The translations under genes and the position numbers were made by a program. From Sedimenticola sp. (lineage in GTDB: Bacteria > Pseudomonadota > Gammaproteobacteria > Chromatiales > Chromatiaceae), in contig JALVUB010000296.1 of assembly GCA_027023915.1 (NCBI GenBank), positions 1 through 15,881 on the forward strand: 15,881 bases of DNA. Reading direction: 5' to 3'. Shown here piece after piece: positions 1 to 7,283 of the stretch. Every line of letters begins with the position of its first letter. The first letter of the stretch is position 1. The notes under the pieces were generated by a model. It was not told where the DNA came from and searched no databases. It was given only the letters and a program-made list of their open reading frames with translations.

Positions 1-659
1 AACAGGGTGTCGATCTCGGGAAAGAGCGCCGCCAGCGCCTCCACCTCGCGCAGCACCTCCACGAAGCGGCGCGGGCGAGGTGCCGCCATGGCCCGCTGCA
101 ACTCCCGCCAGACCCGTTCGGGGGTGGGGTGGGCCAGCTCCCCCGAGCGGGCCATCTGGCGCGCCAGCTCGCGGGTCTCGTCGGCCACCTGGAAATCGAG
201 CTGGGCGGCGAAGCGCGCCAGCCGCAGCACCCGCAGCGGGTCTTCCACGAAAGCCGGGCTCACATGGCGCAGGATGCCCCGGCGCAGGTCTTCGGCGCCG
301 TGGAAGGGATCGACCAGCCCGCCCTCGGCGGTCATGGCCATGGCGTTGACGGTGAAGTCGCGCCGCGCCAGATCCTCCTCCAGGGTGACATCGGGCGCGG
401 CGTGGACCACGAACCCCTTGTGGCCGGGGCCGGTCTTGCGCTCGGTGCGGGCCAGGGCGTACTCCTCCCTGGTGAGGGGATGGAGGAACACCGGGAACTC
501 TTTGCCCACCTGCCGGAAGCCGCGCTGCACCATCTCCCCGGGCGTGGCGCCCACCACCACCCAGTCCCGGTCCTTGGGGTGGAGCCCCAGCAGCCTGTCG
601 CGCACCCAGCCGCCCACCACGTAGGCCTGGAGGCCGGCGGCGGGATCGGTGGTGGTCAT
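1..659 (-). CDS. cca: CCA-adding tRNA nucleotidyltransferase, N-terminal part (runs off window)
   Basis: Adds or repairs the 3'-terminal CCA of tRNAs from CTP and ATP, in the cytoplasm. About 219 N-terminal residues are visible; the 3' end lies beyond base 1. The translation starts MTTTDPAAG and shows the class II nucleotidyltransferase signature VVGGWVRDRLLG, the metal-binding DxD in KDRDWVVVG, the EEDLARRDFTVNAMA motif and the EDPLRVLRLARFAA motif that leads into the neck region. Order and spacing match E. coli Cca. The ATG at 659 follows a weak AGGCGG ribosome site that belongs to the right-hand-oriented repeat upstream. Any HD phosphohydrolase domain would be in the missing part. The upstream gap to the DUF2007 gene is filled by an inverted-repeat element, so cca may not be simply co-transcribed with it. 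Confidence 0.95.
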   Translation of the reverse strand, partial: MTTTDPAAGLQAYVVGGWVRDRLLGLHPKDRDWVVVGATPGEMVQRGFRQVGKEFPVFLHPLTREEYALARTERKTGPGHKGFVVHAAPDVTLEEDLARRDFTVNAMAMTAEGGLVDPFHGAEDLRRGILRHVSPAFVEDPLRVLRLARFAAQLDFQVADETRELARQMARSGELAHPTPERVWRELQRAMAAPRPRRFVEVLREVEALAALFPEIDTL

Positions 660-660
660 T

Positions 661-912
661 TCAGCCCGCCTGATTCATGGTGGATCGCGGATCCTGGCGC
701 CGGGCTGGTGCGGCTGAGCGCCGCTCTGGAGCGAAAGTGGTAGCTAAAGCCACCACTTGAGTGAAGAGCAAGCTCAGGCGTGCCAGAACAAGCCAGGGCC
801 GTGATAGGCTGAAGCCTGTCATTGGCCGGGTGAAACGACAAGGTTGAAAGCTTTGTAAGCTGACTCATTAACTTAGCTTAGGCTTCAGCCGTCACTGTGA
901 ATCAGGCGGGCT
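661..912. repeat. MITE-like element with 15-bp terminal inverted repeats
   Basis: The stretch is bounded by perfect inverted copies of TGAATCAGGCGGGCT (right copy 898-912; its complement ends the left side at 663-677). It is visibly richer in A and T than the genes on either side. Inside are a hairpin at 735-758 (10-bp arms with one mismatch, loop TAAA) and an 11-bp inverted pair, GGCTGAAGCCT at 807-817 and its complement at 880-890. The right terminus lies within the last codons of the DUF2007 gene, and the left terminus lies directly before the cca start codon. TTCAG (left) and CTCAG (right) flank the repeats and could be a decayed target duplication. There is no transposase. I infer a non-autonomous mobile repeat; a regulatory leader is the alternative. 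Confidence 0.55.
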
Positions 913-1155
913 CAGCTCGGGCGGGATCCAGGCGTCGTCGTTCTCATCCCGCTGCTGCCACTGCTCGATGATCTCGCGCGCGCGGGGCGCGTCCTCGTCG
1001 GCCACCCGCACCTCCAGGGTGCCGAATGCCGGCAGTTCGCCCATGGCGCCCTGGAGATAGTCGCCGCTCACCTCGGCCTCGATCCCCTCACCGGCGAGGA
1101 GGATCTTCACCAGGTGGGCCTCCACCGAGTTGAGGGGATGAAAAACGGTGGTCAT
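892..1155 (-). CDS. DUF2007 family small protein
   Basis: An 87-residue cytoplasmic protein starting MTTVFHPLNSVEAHLVK. The pattern of a short N-terminal strand, a helix with HLVKILLAGEGIEAEV, and then a GTLEVRVADEDAPRAREII segment is characteristic of DUF2007 (putative signal-transducing protein, ferredoxin-like/PII-like fold). Its molecular role is unknown. The ATG overlaps the yciK stop as ATGA, so translation is probably coupled. The last residues (SPPDSQ) and the stop codon lie inside the right end of the inverted-repeat element, so the native C-terminus may have been replaced by that insertion. There is no signal peptide or membrane segment. Confidence 0.8.
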   Translation of the reverse strand: MTTVFHPLNSVEAHLVKILLAGEGIEAEVSGDYLQGAMGELPAFGTLEVRVADEDAPRAREIIEQWQQRDENDDAWIPPELSPPDSQ

Positions 1156-1892
1156 TCCTCGTAGGCGAGCGCCTGGCCGTGGGTGCCCCTGCTGTCGGGG
1201 CCCATGAGCCAGAGGTAGAGGGGCATGAGATCCTCGGGCGGCTTCACCGAGCCCGGCTCCTCGCCGGGAAAGACGCGGCGGCGAAGGGCGGTGGCAGTGG
1301 GGCCGGGATCGATGCTGTTGACGCGGATGTTGCTGTTCTCCAGCTCCTCGGCCAGCACCTGCATCAATCCCTCCAGGCCGAACTTGCTGGCGGCGTAGGC
1401 CCCCCAGAAAGCCCTGCCCCTGCGGCCCACGCTGTCGGAGGTGAACAAGATAGAGGCGTCCCCGGACTGAAGCAGCAGTGGCAGCACCGCCTGGGTGAGC
1501 ATGAAGGGGCCATTGAGGTTCACCTGCATCACCTTCATCCAGTCCTCGGCGTCGTAGTCCTTGATGCGGCTGAGGTAGGGGAGGGCGGCGGCGTTGTGCA
1601 GCACGCCGTCCAGCCGGCCGAAGGTCTCCTCCAGCTTGAGGGCCAGCTCGTCGTACTCGTGCGGCGATGCGCCTTCCAGATGCAAGGGGTAGATGGCCGG
1701 CATGGGGCAGCCCGCCGCCTCGATCTCGTCGTACACCTTCTCCAGCTTGGCCAGGGTTTTACCCAGCAGCACCACCGAGGCGCCGTGGCGGGCGAAGGCC
1801 AGGGAAGCGGCGCGGCCGATGCCGTCACCGGCACCGGTGACCAGGATGACCCGATCCTTCAGCAGATCGGCTGGGGGGTGGTAGTCCTGCAT
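1152..1892 (-). CDS. yciK: YciK-family short-chain dehydrogenase/reductase
   Basis: A 246-residue NAD(P)-dependent oxidoreductase of the classical SDR family. Visible features are the TGAGDGIG nucleotide-binding loop near residue 20, the LHNAA motif of the central sheet, the catalytic Ser in FTSDSVGRRGRA, the YAASK catalytic Tyr/Lys pair, and NSIDPGPTATA after the active site. Similarity to E. coli YciK runs to the C-terminal PLYLWLMGPDSRGTHG segment. The physiological substrate of YciK is not established. In Pseudomonas the orthologue (PA3173) also lies beside the mupP-ubiG pair, so the neighbourhood is conserved. The ATG at 1892 has a GGA eight bases upstream. The stop overlaps the start of the DUF2007 gene. 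Confidence 0.92.
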   Translation of the reverse strand: MQDYHPPADLLKDRVILVTGAGDGIGRAASLAFARHGASVVLLGKTLAKLEKVYDEIEAAGCPMPAIYPLHLEGASPHEYDELALKLEETFGRLDGVLHNAAALPYLSRIKDYDAEDWMKVMQVNLNGPFMLTQAVLPLLLQSGDASILFTSDSVGRRGRAFWGAYAASKFGLEGLMQVLAEELENSNIRVNSIDPGPTATALRRRVFPGEEPGSVKPPEDLMPLYLWLMGPDSRGTHGQALAYEE

Positions 1893-1930
1893 GATTTATG
1901 TCCGGGAAGATGGTTCCGACTGGAATGGCT

Positions 1931-1939
1931 ATCTTACCA
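1931..1939 (-). promoter_or_regulatory. Possible extended -10 promoter of yciK
   Basis: Read on the minus strand the sequence is TGGTAAGAT, a TGn extended -10 followed by TAAGAT, with the yciK ATG about 38 bases downstream. No convincing -35 is seen. The same GGTAARAT core precedes mtnA and gyrA. Transcription could equally continue from the upstream lprI-like gene. Confidence 0.35.
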
Positions 1940-1942
1940 GCT

Positions 1943-2299
1943 TCACAGGCCGTTCAGCTCTTCGACGCGCCGGCGGGTCTCGTCCAGCAGGCACTGCTGC
2001 ATGTCAAGCAGACCGCCGCTGCCGGCCTCCGGGGTGTAGAGGAAGCGGCATTTGGCGTCGCGGTACTGGCGCCACAAGCTCTGGATTTTGTGGAGTTCCT
2101 GCTGGCGTTGGGGTTTCAGGTTTTTTGAGACCGCTTCCAGGGCCTGTTTCATCTTCGCTTCCTGGCTTTCCAAGGCCTTTTTCAGACAGGCGGAGACCAC
2201 GCTGGTGGCGCCGCCGGCGTCAGCGCAGGTGTCGGCCGGGGTGGCGGCTTCAGCGGTTGCCGCCGAGAGCAGAAAAAGAGCGGGAATCAGCATTTTCAT
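1943..2299 (-). CDS. LprI-family (DUF1311) secreted small protein
   Basis: About 118 residues. It begins with a hydrophobic signal peptide (MKMLIPALFLLSAATAEA) with a likely signal peptidase I cut after AEA. The mature part has the LprI/DUF1311 pattern: DTC near the start, a second Cys in SACLKKA, a charged helix, then WRQYRDAKC, and a C-terminal Cys in QQCLLDETRRRVEEL. The four Cys probably form two disulfides in the periplasm. Family members include the lysozyme inhibitor LprI, but most have no tested role, so lysozyme inhibition is only a possibility. I chose the ATG at 2299 because GATGGA sits eight bases upstream; an ATG at 2305 adds two residues. The 5' end overlaps mupP by about 50 bases. 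It is not present, as I recall, at this place in Pseudomonas. Confidence 0.8.
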   Translation of the reverse strand: MKMLIPALFLLSAATAEAATPADTCADAGGATSVVSACLKKALESQEAKMKQALEAVSKNLKPQRQQELHKIQSLWRQYRDAKCRFLYTPEAGSGGLLDMQQCLLDETRRRVEELNGL

Positions 2300-2960
2300 G
2301 GGCATTGTCCATCAGTTGCAACAGTTCCTTTGGGTGTTTGATGAAATGGTCGGCGGGCCACCGGCGTGGCTGGTCGTCCGCGCCCAGATAACCAAACAGG
2401 GCGCAAACGGTGACCATGCCGGCGGCCCTGCCGGCCTGGATGTCGCGTTCGGCGTCGCCCACGTATAAAGTGGTGGTGGGGTCGCACGCCAGGGTTTCGC
2501 AGGCGTGCAGCAGGGGCATGGGATGAGGCTTTCGCTCGGGGCAGGTGTCGCCGCTCACCACGCAGCCTGGCGTGGCCGGCAAAGGGAGCTGATGCAACAG
2601 AGGCTCGGTGAGCCAGGATGGCTTGTTGGTGACCACCCCCCAGGGAATTCCGCGCGTGGCCAAAACCTTTATCACTTCTTCCATTCCTGGAAAGGGGTGG
2701 GTGCGGCGGCAGATGTTGGCGCGGTAGTGCTCAAGCAGATATTGGCGCCGTTCCTCGAAACCGGGCTCGTCCGGCGCCATGCCGAATCCCAGGCGCACCA
2801 GGGCGATGCCGCCGTGGGAGACGTGGGGGCGGATTGCCTCGAAGGGGAGGGGATCGAGGCCGTAGGCCCGCAGGGTGGCGTTGAGGGCGTCGGCCAGGTC
2901 GGGCGCGGTGTCGGCCAGGGTGCCGTCCAGGTCGAAGAGCACCGCCGATGCAGCTTTCAT
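2250..2960 (-). CDS. mupP: HAD-family phosphatase, probable MurNAc-6-phosphate phosphatase MupP
   Basis: A 236-residue haloacid-dehalogenase hydrolase of the phosphoglycolate phosphatase (Gph)-like type. Motif I is FDLDGTLADT (nucleophile Asp10, Asp12), motif II is the Thr in VVTNKP, motif III is the Lys in ERKPHP, and motif IV is YVGDAERDIQAG. Between motifs I and II lies an all-helical cap. Sequence alone cannot separate Gph from MupP. The position between ubiG and a yciK-type SDR is that of P. aeruginosa PA3172, shown to be MupP, which dephosphorylates MurNAc-6-phosphate in peptidoglycan recycling. The start ATG overlaps the ubiG stop (ATGA), with AAGGA about nine bases upstream. The last ~17 residues extend over the start of the LprI-like gene, making it somewhat longer than usual. 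Confidence 0.85.
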   Translation of the reverse strand: MKAASAVLFDLDGTLADTAPDLADALNATLRAYGLDPLPFEAIRPHVSHGGIALVRLGFGMAPDEPGFEERRQYLLEHYRANICRRTHPFPGMEEVIKVLATRGIPWGVVTNKPSWLTEPLLHQLPLPATPGCVVSGDTCPERKPHPMPLLHACETLACDPTTTLYVGDAERDIQAGRAAGMVTVCALFGYLGADDQPRRWPADHFIKHPKELLQLMDNAHENADSRSFSALGGNR

Positions 2961-3703
2961 TCCGCAGGTTTCCTTGCGGCCACCAGGTAGTTCACATCCA
3001 CGTCGTGTTCGTCCAGGCGGTAGACGCGGGTGAAGGGGTTGTAGGTCATGCCGGTGAGGTCGCGCATCTCCAGCCCCGCCTCGCGGATCCAGCGGCCCAG
3101 CTCCGAGGGCCGGATGAAGCGGCTGTAGTCGTGGGTGCCCTTTGGCAGCAGGTGGAGCAGGTACTCGGCGCCGACGATGGCGAAGAGGTAGGACTTGGGA
3201 TTGCGGTTGATGGTGGAGAAGACCACGCAGCCGCCGGGGCGCGCCAGGGCGGCGCAGGCGCGCACCACCGAGGCGGGGTCGGGCACGTGCTCCAGCATCT
3301 CCATGCAGGTCACCAGGTCGTAGTGGCCGGGCTGCTCCTCGGCCAGCAGCTCGGCCGAGACCTGGCGGTACTCCACCTCCAGGCCGCTCTCCAGCAAATG
3401 GAGCCGCGCCACCTCCAGGTTGCTGCCGCCCATGTCGATGCCGGTGACATGCGCTCCCCTGGCGGCCATGGACTCGGCCAGGATGCCGCCGCCGCAGCCC
3501 ACGTCCACCACCTTCTTGCCGGCCAGGCCGCCGGCCTGCCGTTCGATGTATTCCAGGCGCAGGGGGTTGATCTGGTGCAGCGGCCCGAATTCGCTGTTGG
3601 GGTCCCACCAGCGGGCGGCGAGCTCCTCGAACTTGCTGATCTCGGTGGGATCGACGTTGGTGTGGGGCATGGGGTTCGGGTGTTGCGGGATGGTTGGCTT
3701 CAT
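2957..3703 (-). CDS. ubiG: Ubiquinone biosynthesis O-methyltransferase UbiG
   Basis: A 248-residue SAM-dependent methyltransferase that carries out both O-methylations of ubiquinone synthesis. The class I SAM-binding loop VVDVGCGGGILAESMA is at residues 65-80, the acidic strand end is GIDMGGSNLEVAR, and CMEMLEHVPDP is motif IV. The N-terminal NVDPTEISKFEELA and WWDPNSEFGPLHQINPLRL segments, and C-terminal THDYSRFIRPSEL, are highly specific for UbiG. The ATG at 3703 follows GGAGGGGG at good distance; a second ATG (3670, MPHTNVDP) would match shorter homologues. The 48-base gap from mtaD contains a palindromic repeat. The stop overlaps the mupP start. Confidence 0.95.
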   Translation of the reverse strand: MKPTIPQHPNPMPHTNVDPTEISKFEELAARWWDPNSEFGPLHQINPLRLEYIERQAGGLAGKKVVDVGCGGGILAESMAARGAHVTGIDMGGSNLEVARLHLLESGLEVEYRQVSAELLAEEQPGHYDLVTCMEMLEHVPDPASVVRACAALARPGGCVVFSTINRNPKSYLFAIVGAEYLLHLLPKGTHDYSRFIRPSELGRWIREAGLEMRDLTGMTYNPFTRVYRLDEHDVDVNYLVAARKPAE

Positions 3704-3728
3704 TCTACCACCCCCTCCGCCATGCCGG

Positions 3729-3754
3729 GTTCGCGGCGAGGACGCCGCTCCTAC
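3729..3754. repeat. REP-like palindromic repeat at the mtaD stop codon
   Basis: Read on the minus strand it is GTAGGAGCGGCGTCCTCGCC followed by GCGAAC, a GTAG-headed imperfect hairpin like the REP sequences of Pseudomonas putida and other gammaproteobacteria. The TAG of GTAG is the mtaD stop codon. Two related copies occur at 13415-13440 and 13469-13495. It may form an mRNA hairpin between mtaD and ubiG. Confidence 0.6.
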
Positions 3755-5058
3755 TGGATGCGGGCCTGCCAGGTGCGCGCCTCTTCGAGGATGGTGGCCT
3801 CGTCGAGGGTGAGCAGTTTCCGCCCGGCCATCAGGGGGCGGCCGGCCACCCAGCTATGGGTCACCTGCTCGCGGCCTGCGGCGTAGACCAGTTGCGACAC
3901 CGGATCGTAGAGGGGCCGTGTCTCCAGGGTTTCCAACTCCACGGCGATCATGTCGGCCTGCTTGCCGGGGAGGAGGGAGCCGGTCTCGTCTTCCAAGCCG
4001 AGGGCACGGGCGCCACCGAGGGTGGCCATCTCCAGGGCCTGGTGGGCGGGCAGGGCGGCGGGGTCGCCGGCCACCCCCTTGGCCAGCAGCGCCGCGGTCT
4101 GCATCTCGGCCAGCATGTCCAGGTCGTTGTTGCTGGCGGCGCCGTCGGTGCCCAGGGCCACGGTGACGCCGGCCTCCAGCAGCCGCTGCACCGGGCAGAA
4201 ACCGGAAGCCAGCTTGAGGTTGGACTGGGGGCAGTGGACCACCTTGACGCCGGTCTCCGCCAGCTTGCCGATCTCCTCGTCGGTGAGCTGGGTCATGTGC
4301 ACCGCCACCAGGTCGGGTGCCAGCAGCCCCAGGTCGTCCAGTCGCGTCAGGGGACGCTTGCCGTATTGTTCCAACCCCTGGCGCACTTCGTCGGCGGTCT
4401 CGTGCACGTGCATGTGTACCGGCAGCTCCAGCTCGGCCGCCAGGGTGCGCACCCGTTTCAGGGGGCCGTTGGAGAGCGAGTAGGGGGCGTGGGGCGAGAA
4501 GATGACCTTCACCAGGGGATCACCCTTGAGGCGGTCGTGGAGCGCCAGGCCGCGCTCCAGGTAATCATTGCTGTCGCCGGCCCAGGCGGAGGGGAAGTCA
4601 ATGAGGATCATGCCCACCACGGCGCGCATGCCGGCGGCCCGCGCCACCTCGGCGGTCACCTCGGGGAAGAAGTACATGTCGTTGAAGCAGGTGGTGCCGC
4701 CGCGGATCATCTCCGCCAGGGCCAGGCGGCTGCCGGCGGCGACGAAATCGGCGCTCACCCACTCCTGCTCCGCCGGCCAGATGTGCTGCTGCAGCCACGC
4801 CATCAGCGGCAGGTCGTCGGCCAGGCCACGGAACAGGCTCATGGGGGTGTGGGTGTGGGCGTTCACCAGGCCGGGCAGCAGCAGGTGACGGGGCAGCTCC
4901 ACCACCTGCGCCGCCTCGATCTGCCCGCGCGCCTCGTCGGAAGGGAGCAGGGCGAGGATGCGGCCGTCGGTGACCGCCAGGGCGTGGTGTTCCAGCAGCC
5001 GGCCTGCCGGCTCCACCGGCACGATCCAGCGGGCGTGGATGAGAAGATCGGCTTCCAT
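3751..5058 (-). CDS. mtaD: 5-methylthioadenosine / S-adenosylhomocysteine deaminase
   Basis: A 435-residue amidohydrolase-superfamily (TRZ/ATZ) enzyme that converts methylthioadenosine to methylthioinosine, and often S-adenosylhomocysteine as well. Metal-site residues are visible: His68 and His70 in VNAHTHTPM, His217 with Glu220 in HMHVHETADEV, and Asp305 in LGTDGAASNNDLD. His190 in SPHAPYS is the conserved substrate-site His, and the C-terminal GSLLPGKQADMI closes the barrel region. The orthologue next to mtnA in P. aeruginosa (PA3170) is an MTA deaminase, and the divergent mtnA here supports that substrate. The ATG at 5058 gives MEADLLIHA; no ribosome site is evident and the message may have a very short leader. 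Confidence 0.93.
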   Translation of the reverse strand: MEADLLIHARWIVPVEPAGRLLEHHALAVTDGRILALLPSDEARGQIEAAQVVELPRHLLLPGLVNAHTHTPMSLFRGLADDLPLMAWLQQHIWPAEQEWVSADFVAAGSRLALAEMIRGGTTCFNDMYFFPEVTAEVARAAGMRAVVGMILIDFPSAWAGDSNDYLERGLALHDRLKGDPLVKVIFSPHAPYSLSNGPLKRVRTLAAELELPVHMHVHETADEVRQGLEQYGKRPLTRLDDLGLLAPDLVAVHMTQLTDEEIGKLAETGVKVVHCPQSNLKLASGFCPVQRLLEAGVTVALGTDGAASNNDLDMLAEMQTAALLAKGVAGDPAALPAHQALEMATLGGARALGLEDETGSLLPGKQADMIAVELETLETRPLYDPVSQLVYAAGREQVTHSWVAGRPLMAGRKLLTLDEATILEEARTWQARIQ

Positions 5059-5100
5059 GGGGGGTAAAATAATCGATTTCAACCCGGTTGCCCACGCCCC
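5059..5100. promoter_or_regulatory. 42-bp divergent promoter region mtaD / mtnA
   Basis: The gap between the two start codons must hold both promoters. For mtnA, GGTAAAAT at 5063-5070 provides a -10 (TAAAAT at 5065-5070), about 30 bases before its ATG. On the minus strand GATTAT or TATTTT lies about 6-11 bases before the mtaD ATG, which would give an almost leaderless transcript. Neither start has a visible Shine-Dalgarno sequence. AACCCGGTT at 5081-5089 is a near-palindrome that could bind a regulator. Confidence 0.45.
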
Positions 5101-6165
<1,065 letters not shown>

Positions 6166-6266
6166 TTTTCCTGGGTCGCGCATCGCGCGCTCTTCATCCC
6201 TCTCCCCCGCTTGCGGTAAAGGTCCGGCGTGAAGAATGCCGAACCTCCTCATCCGGCCTTCCCGCG

Positions 6267-6432
6267 GGATACACGCCGCCGAACAATCCCAACATCGAGC
6301 GGAGCTGCTTCCACGCCGTGGTGGGCGCCTGGGTGATCCAGCAACAGGCGAAACGAGCAGACCAACGAGTGGTTCCGACAGTTCGACCTCAACCCCACAG
6401 GGTTCCTCGACAACCCGCCGCCCATACAGTGA
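6267..6432 (+). pseudogene. Frameshifted coding-like remnant, unidentified
   Basis: Two plus-strand frames read like protein one after the other. The first contains NNPNIERSCFHAVVGAWVIQ (about 6279-6338). Shortly afterwards another frame gives EQTNEWFRQFDLNPTGFLDN and ends PPPIQ with a TGA at 6430-6432. The first frame has no good start and the second is closed upstream by a stop at 6334-6336, so if this was a gene it is a C-terminal remnant with a frameshift. I do not recognise the family. The rest of 6166-6270 holds only a small CGCGC/GCGCG hairpin at 6177-6189 after mtnA. Confidence 0.3.
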
Positions 6433-6434
6433 AG

Positions 6435-6467
6435 AAAAACAAAGGGGCGGCAACGCCGCCCCTTTGT
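6435..6467 (-). terminator. Rho-independent terminator of the HigBA operon
   Basis: Perfect 13-bp arms, ACAAAGGGGCGGC at 6439-6451 and its complement at 6455-6467, around a 3-base loop. They are followed on the minus strand by TTTTC. The U-run is present only for minus-strand transcription. It lies 15 bases after the stop of the 44-codon ORF. Confidence 0.9.
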
Positions 6468-6482
6468 ACCCGCAGGGAAAGT

Positions 6483-6617
6483 TCAGAATCGTTCAACCTT
6501 CCAAACCCCATCCTTGCGCTTACCAGGTGGAGCCAAGTGAAGTTCCAGTGGGCCGTCGCTGCCATCGTAATCCCGGTAAACTTCCGCGTCAAAGAACGCT
6601 GCTTTGGATTTGTTCAC
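6483..6617 (-). CDS. 44-residue small protein downstream of HigBA
   Basis: A GTG-started ORF beginning NKSKAAFFDAEVYRDYDG after the initiator and ending GKRKDGVWKVERF. It has AAGGA about ten bases before the GTG, is bounded upstream by an in-frame TAG, and ends just before a strong terminator. Its residue mix (acidic middle, basic WKVERF tail, no Cys, no hydrophobic stretch) looks like a soluble folded mini-protein. It is read in the same direction as the toxin-antitoxin pair, 70 bases after the antitoxin stop. A possible promoter of its own is TTGCGT (complement of 6677-6682) with TAATAG (complement of 6654-6659) at a 17-base spacer. I do not recognise a family; a third module component or an unrelated cargo gene are both possible. 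Confidence 0.6.
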   Translation of the reverse strand: MNKSKAAFFDAEVYRDYDGSDGPLELHLAPPGKRKDGVWKVERF

Positions 6618-6687
6618 GGTTCTTTTTCCTTTGTCGTTGTGTTTCCGTGGGTTCTATTATCCGGGGATTGGGGGAAACGCAAGGTGC

Positions 6688-6963
6688 TCACGCAGCCCGG
6701 ATGACCAGCTCCACCTTCTCTCCCAAGGCGGCCAGCATGTTGACCAGCGCATCGAGGCTGAACAGGGACAGCCGCCCTCGACACAGGTCTGAAATCCGGG
6801 GCTGCGTCACGCCGAGATGACGGGCGGCTTCCTGTTGCGTCCAACCTCGTGCCTCAATGCAACGGCGGATCTCGTCCATCATCTGCGCCCGGAGCTTGAG
6901 GTTCATGGCCTCCTGGGGCGTGTCGGCGAGCGCGTCGAAGGGGGTGTCGAATGGTTTGGTCAT
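6688..6963 (-). CDS. HigA-type XRE antitoxin
   Basis: A 91-residue helix-turn-helix protein. An N-terminal arm (TKPFDTPFDALADTPQEA) precedes a classic XRE/Cro motif with WTQQEAARHLGVTQPRISDL (about residues 40-60), then RGRLSLFSLDALVNMLAALG. This arrangement is typical of antitoxins partnered with Gp49-type HigB toxins. It would neutralise the toxin by binding and repress the operon through its HTH. The ATG overlaps the toxin stop as ATGA, with GAGGA eight bases upstream, which suggests coupled translation in toxin-first order. Base composition is less GC-rich than the housekeeping genes, in keeping with acquisition. Confidence 0.88.
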   Translation of the reverse strand: MTKPFDTPFDALADTPQEAMNLKLRAQMMDEIRRCIEARGWTQQEAARHLGVTQPRISDLCRGRLSLFSLDALVNMLAALGEKVELVIRAA

Positions 6964-7283
6964 GATGAAGTCCTCAGACGTTTCAAACGGTATGCGGCGG
7001 TTTCCAGATCCTTTTTCGGTGTTTTCTGCGATTTCTTTTGGAAAGCGTGCAACACGAACAGCGTATCGCGGATGGGAACCACATAAATGGTTCTGAAGGC
7101 TCCCTCCTTGGTTCGCGTCCGAATTTCCCGGACGCCTTTACCTATGCTTGGCATGGGTTTCCAATCATCGGGGAGCATGCCGATCTGGACTCGGTGAAGC
7201 TGATACCCGATGTCTTGTCTGGCATCGCTTGGAAAATCACGTATCTTCTCCAGCGAGTCGCCAAGAAACACGATCTTTTTCAT
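6960..7283 (-). CDS. HigB-type toxin, phage-derived Gp49-like family
   Basis: A 107-residue basic protein beginning MKKIVFLGDSLEKIRDFP. Family features are the DARQDIGYQLHRVQ helix, the segment DDWKPMPSIGKGVREIRTR, the strand pair TIYVVPIRDTLFVLHAF, and the basic end FQKKSQKTPKKDLETA. This is the RelE/ParE-fold Gp49-like (PF05973) toxin class, generally ribosome-dependent mRNA endonucleases that inhibit translation. It is full length, so the module is probably functional. No Shine-Dalgarno is seen before the ATG, and the likely -10 lies so close that the transcript may be leaderless. Confidence 0.88.
   Translation of the reverse strand: MKKIVFLGDSLEKIRDFPSDARQDIGYQLHRVQIGMLPDDWKPMPSIGKGVREIRTRTKEGAFRTIYVVPIRDTLFVLHAFQKKSQKTPKKDLETAAYRLKRLRTSS

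Noticed and set aside
129..743. Long plus-strand ORFs opposite cca
   Set aside because: His/Gly/Gln-rich mirror of a high-GC gene; cca on the minus strand has full family motifs.
880..912. Integron attC-like or Xer site in the element before cca
   Set aside because: The paired RYYYAAC/GTTRRRY core sites are not found.
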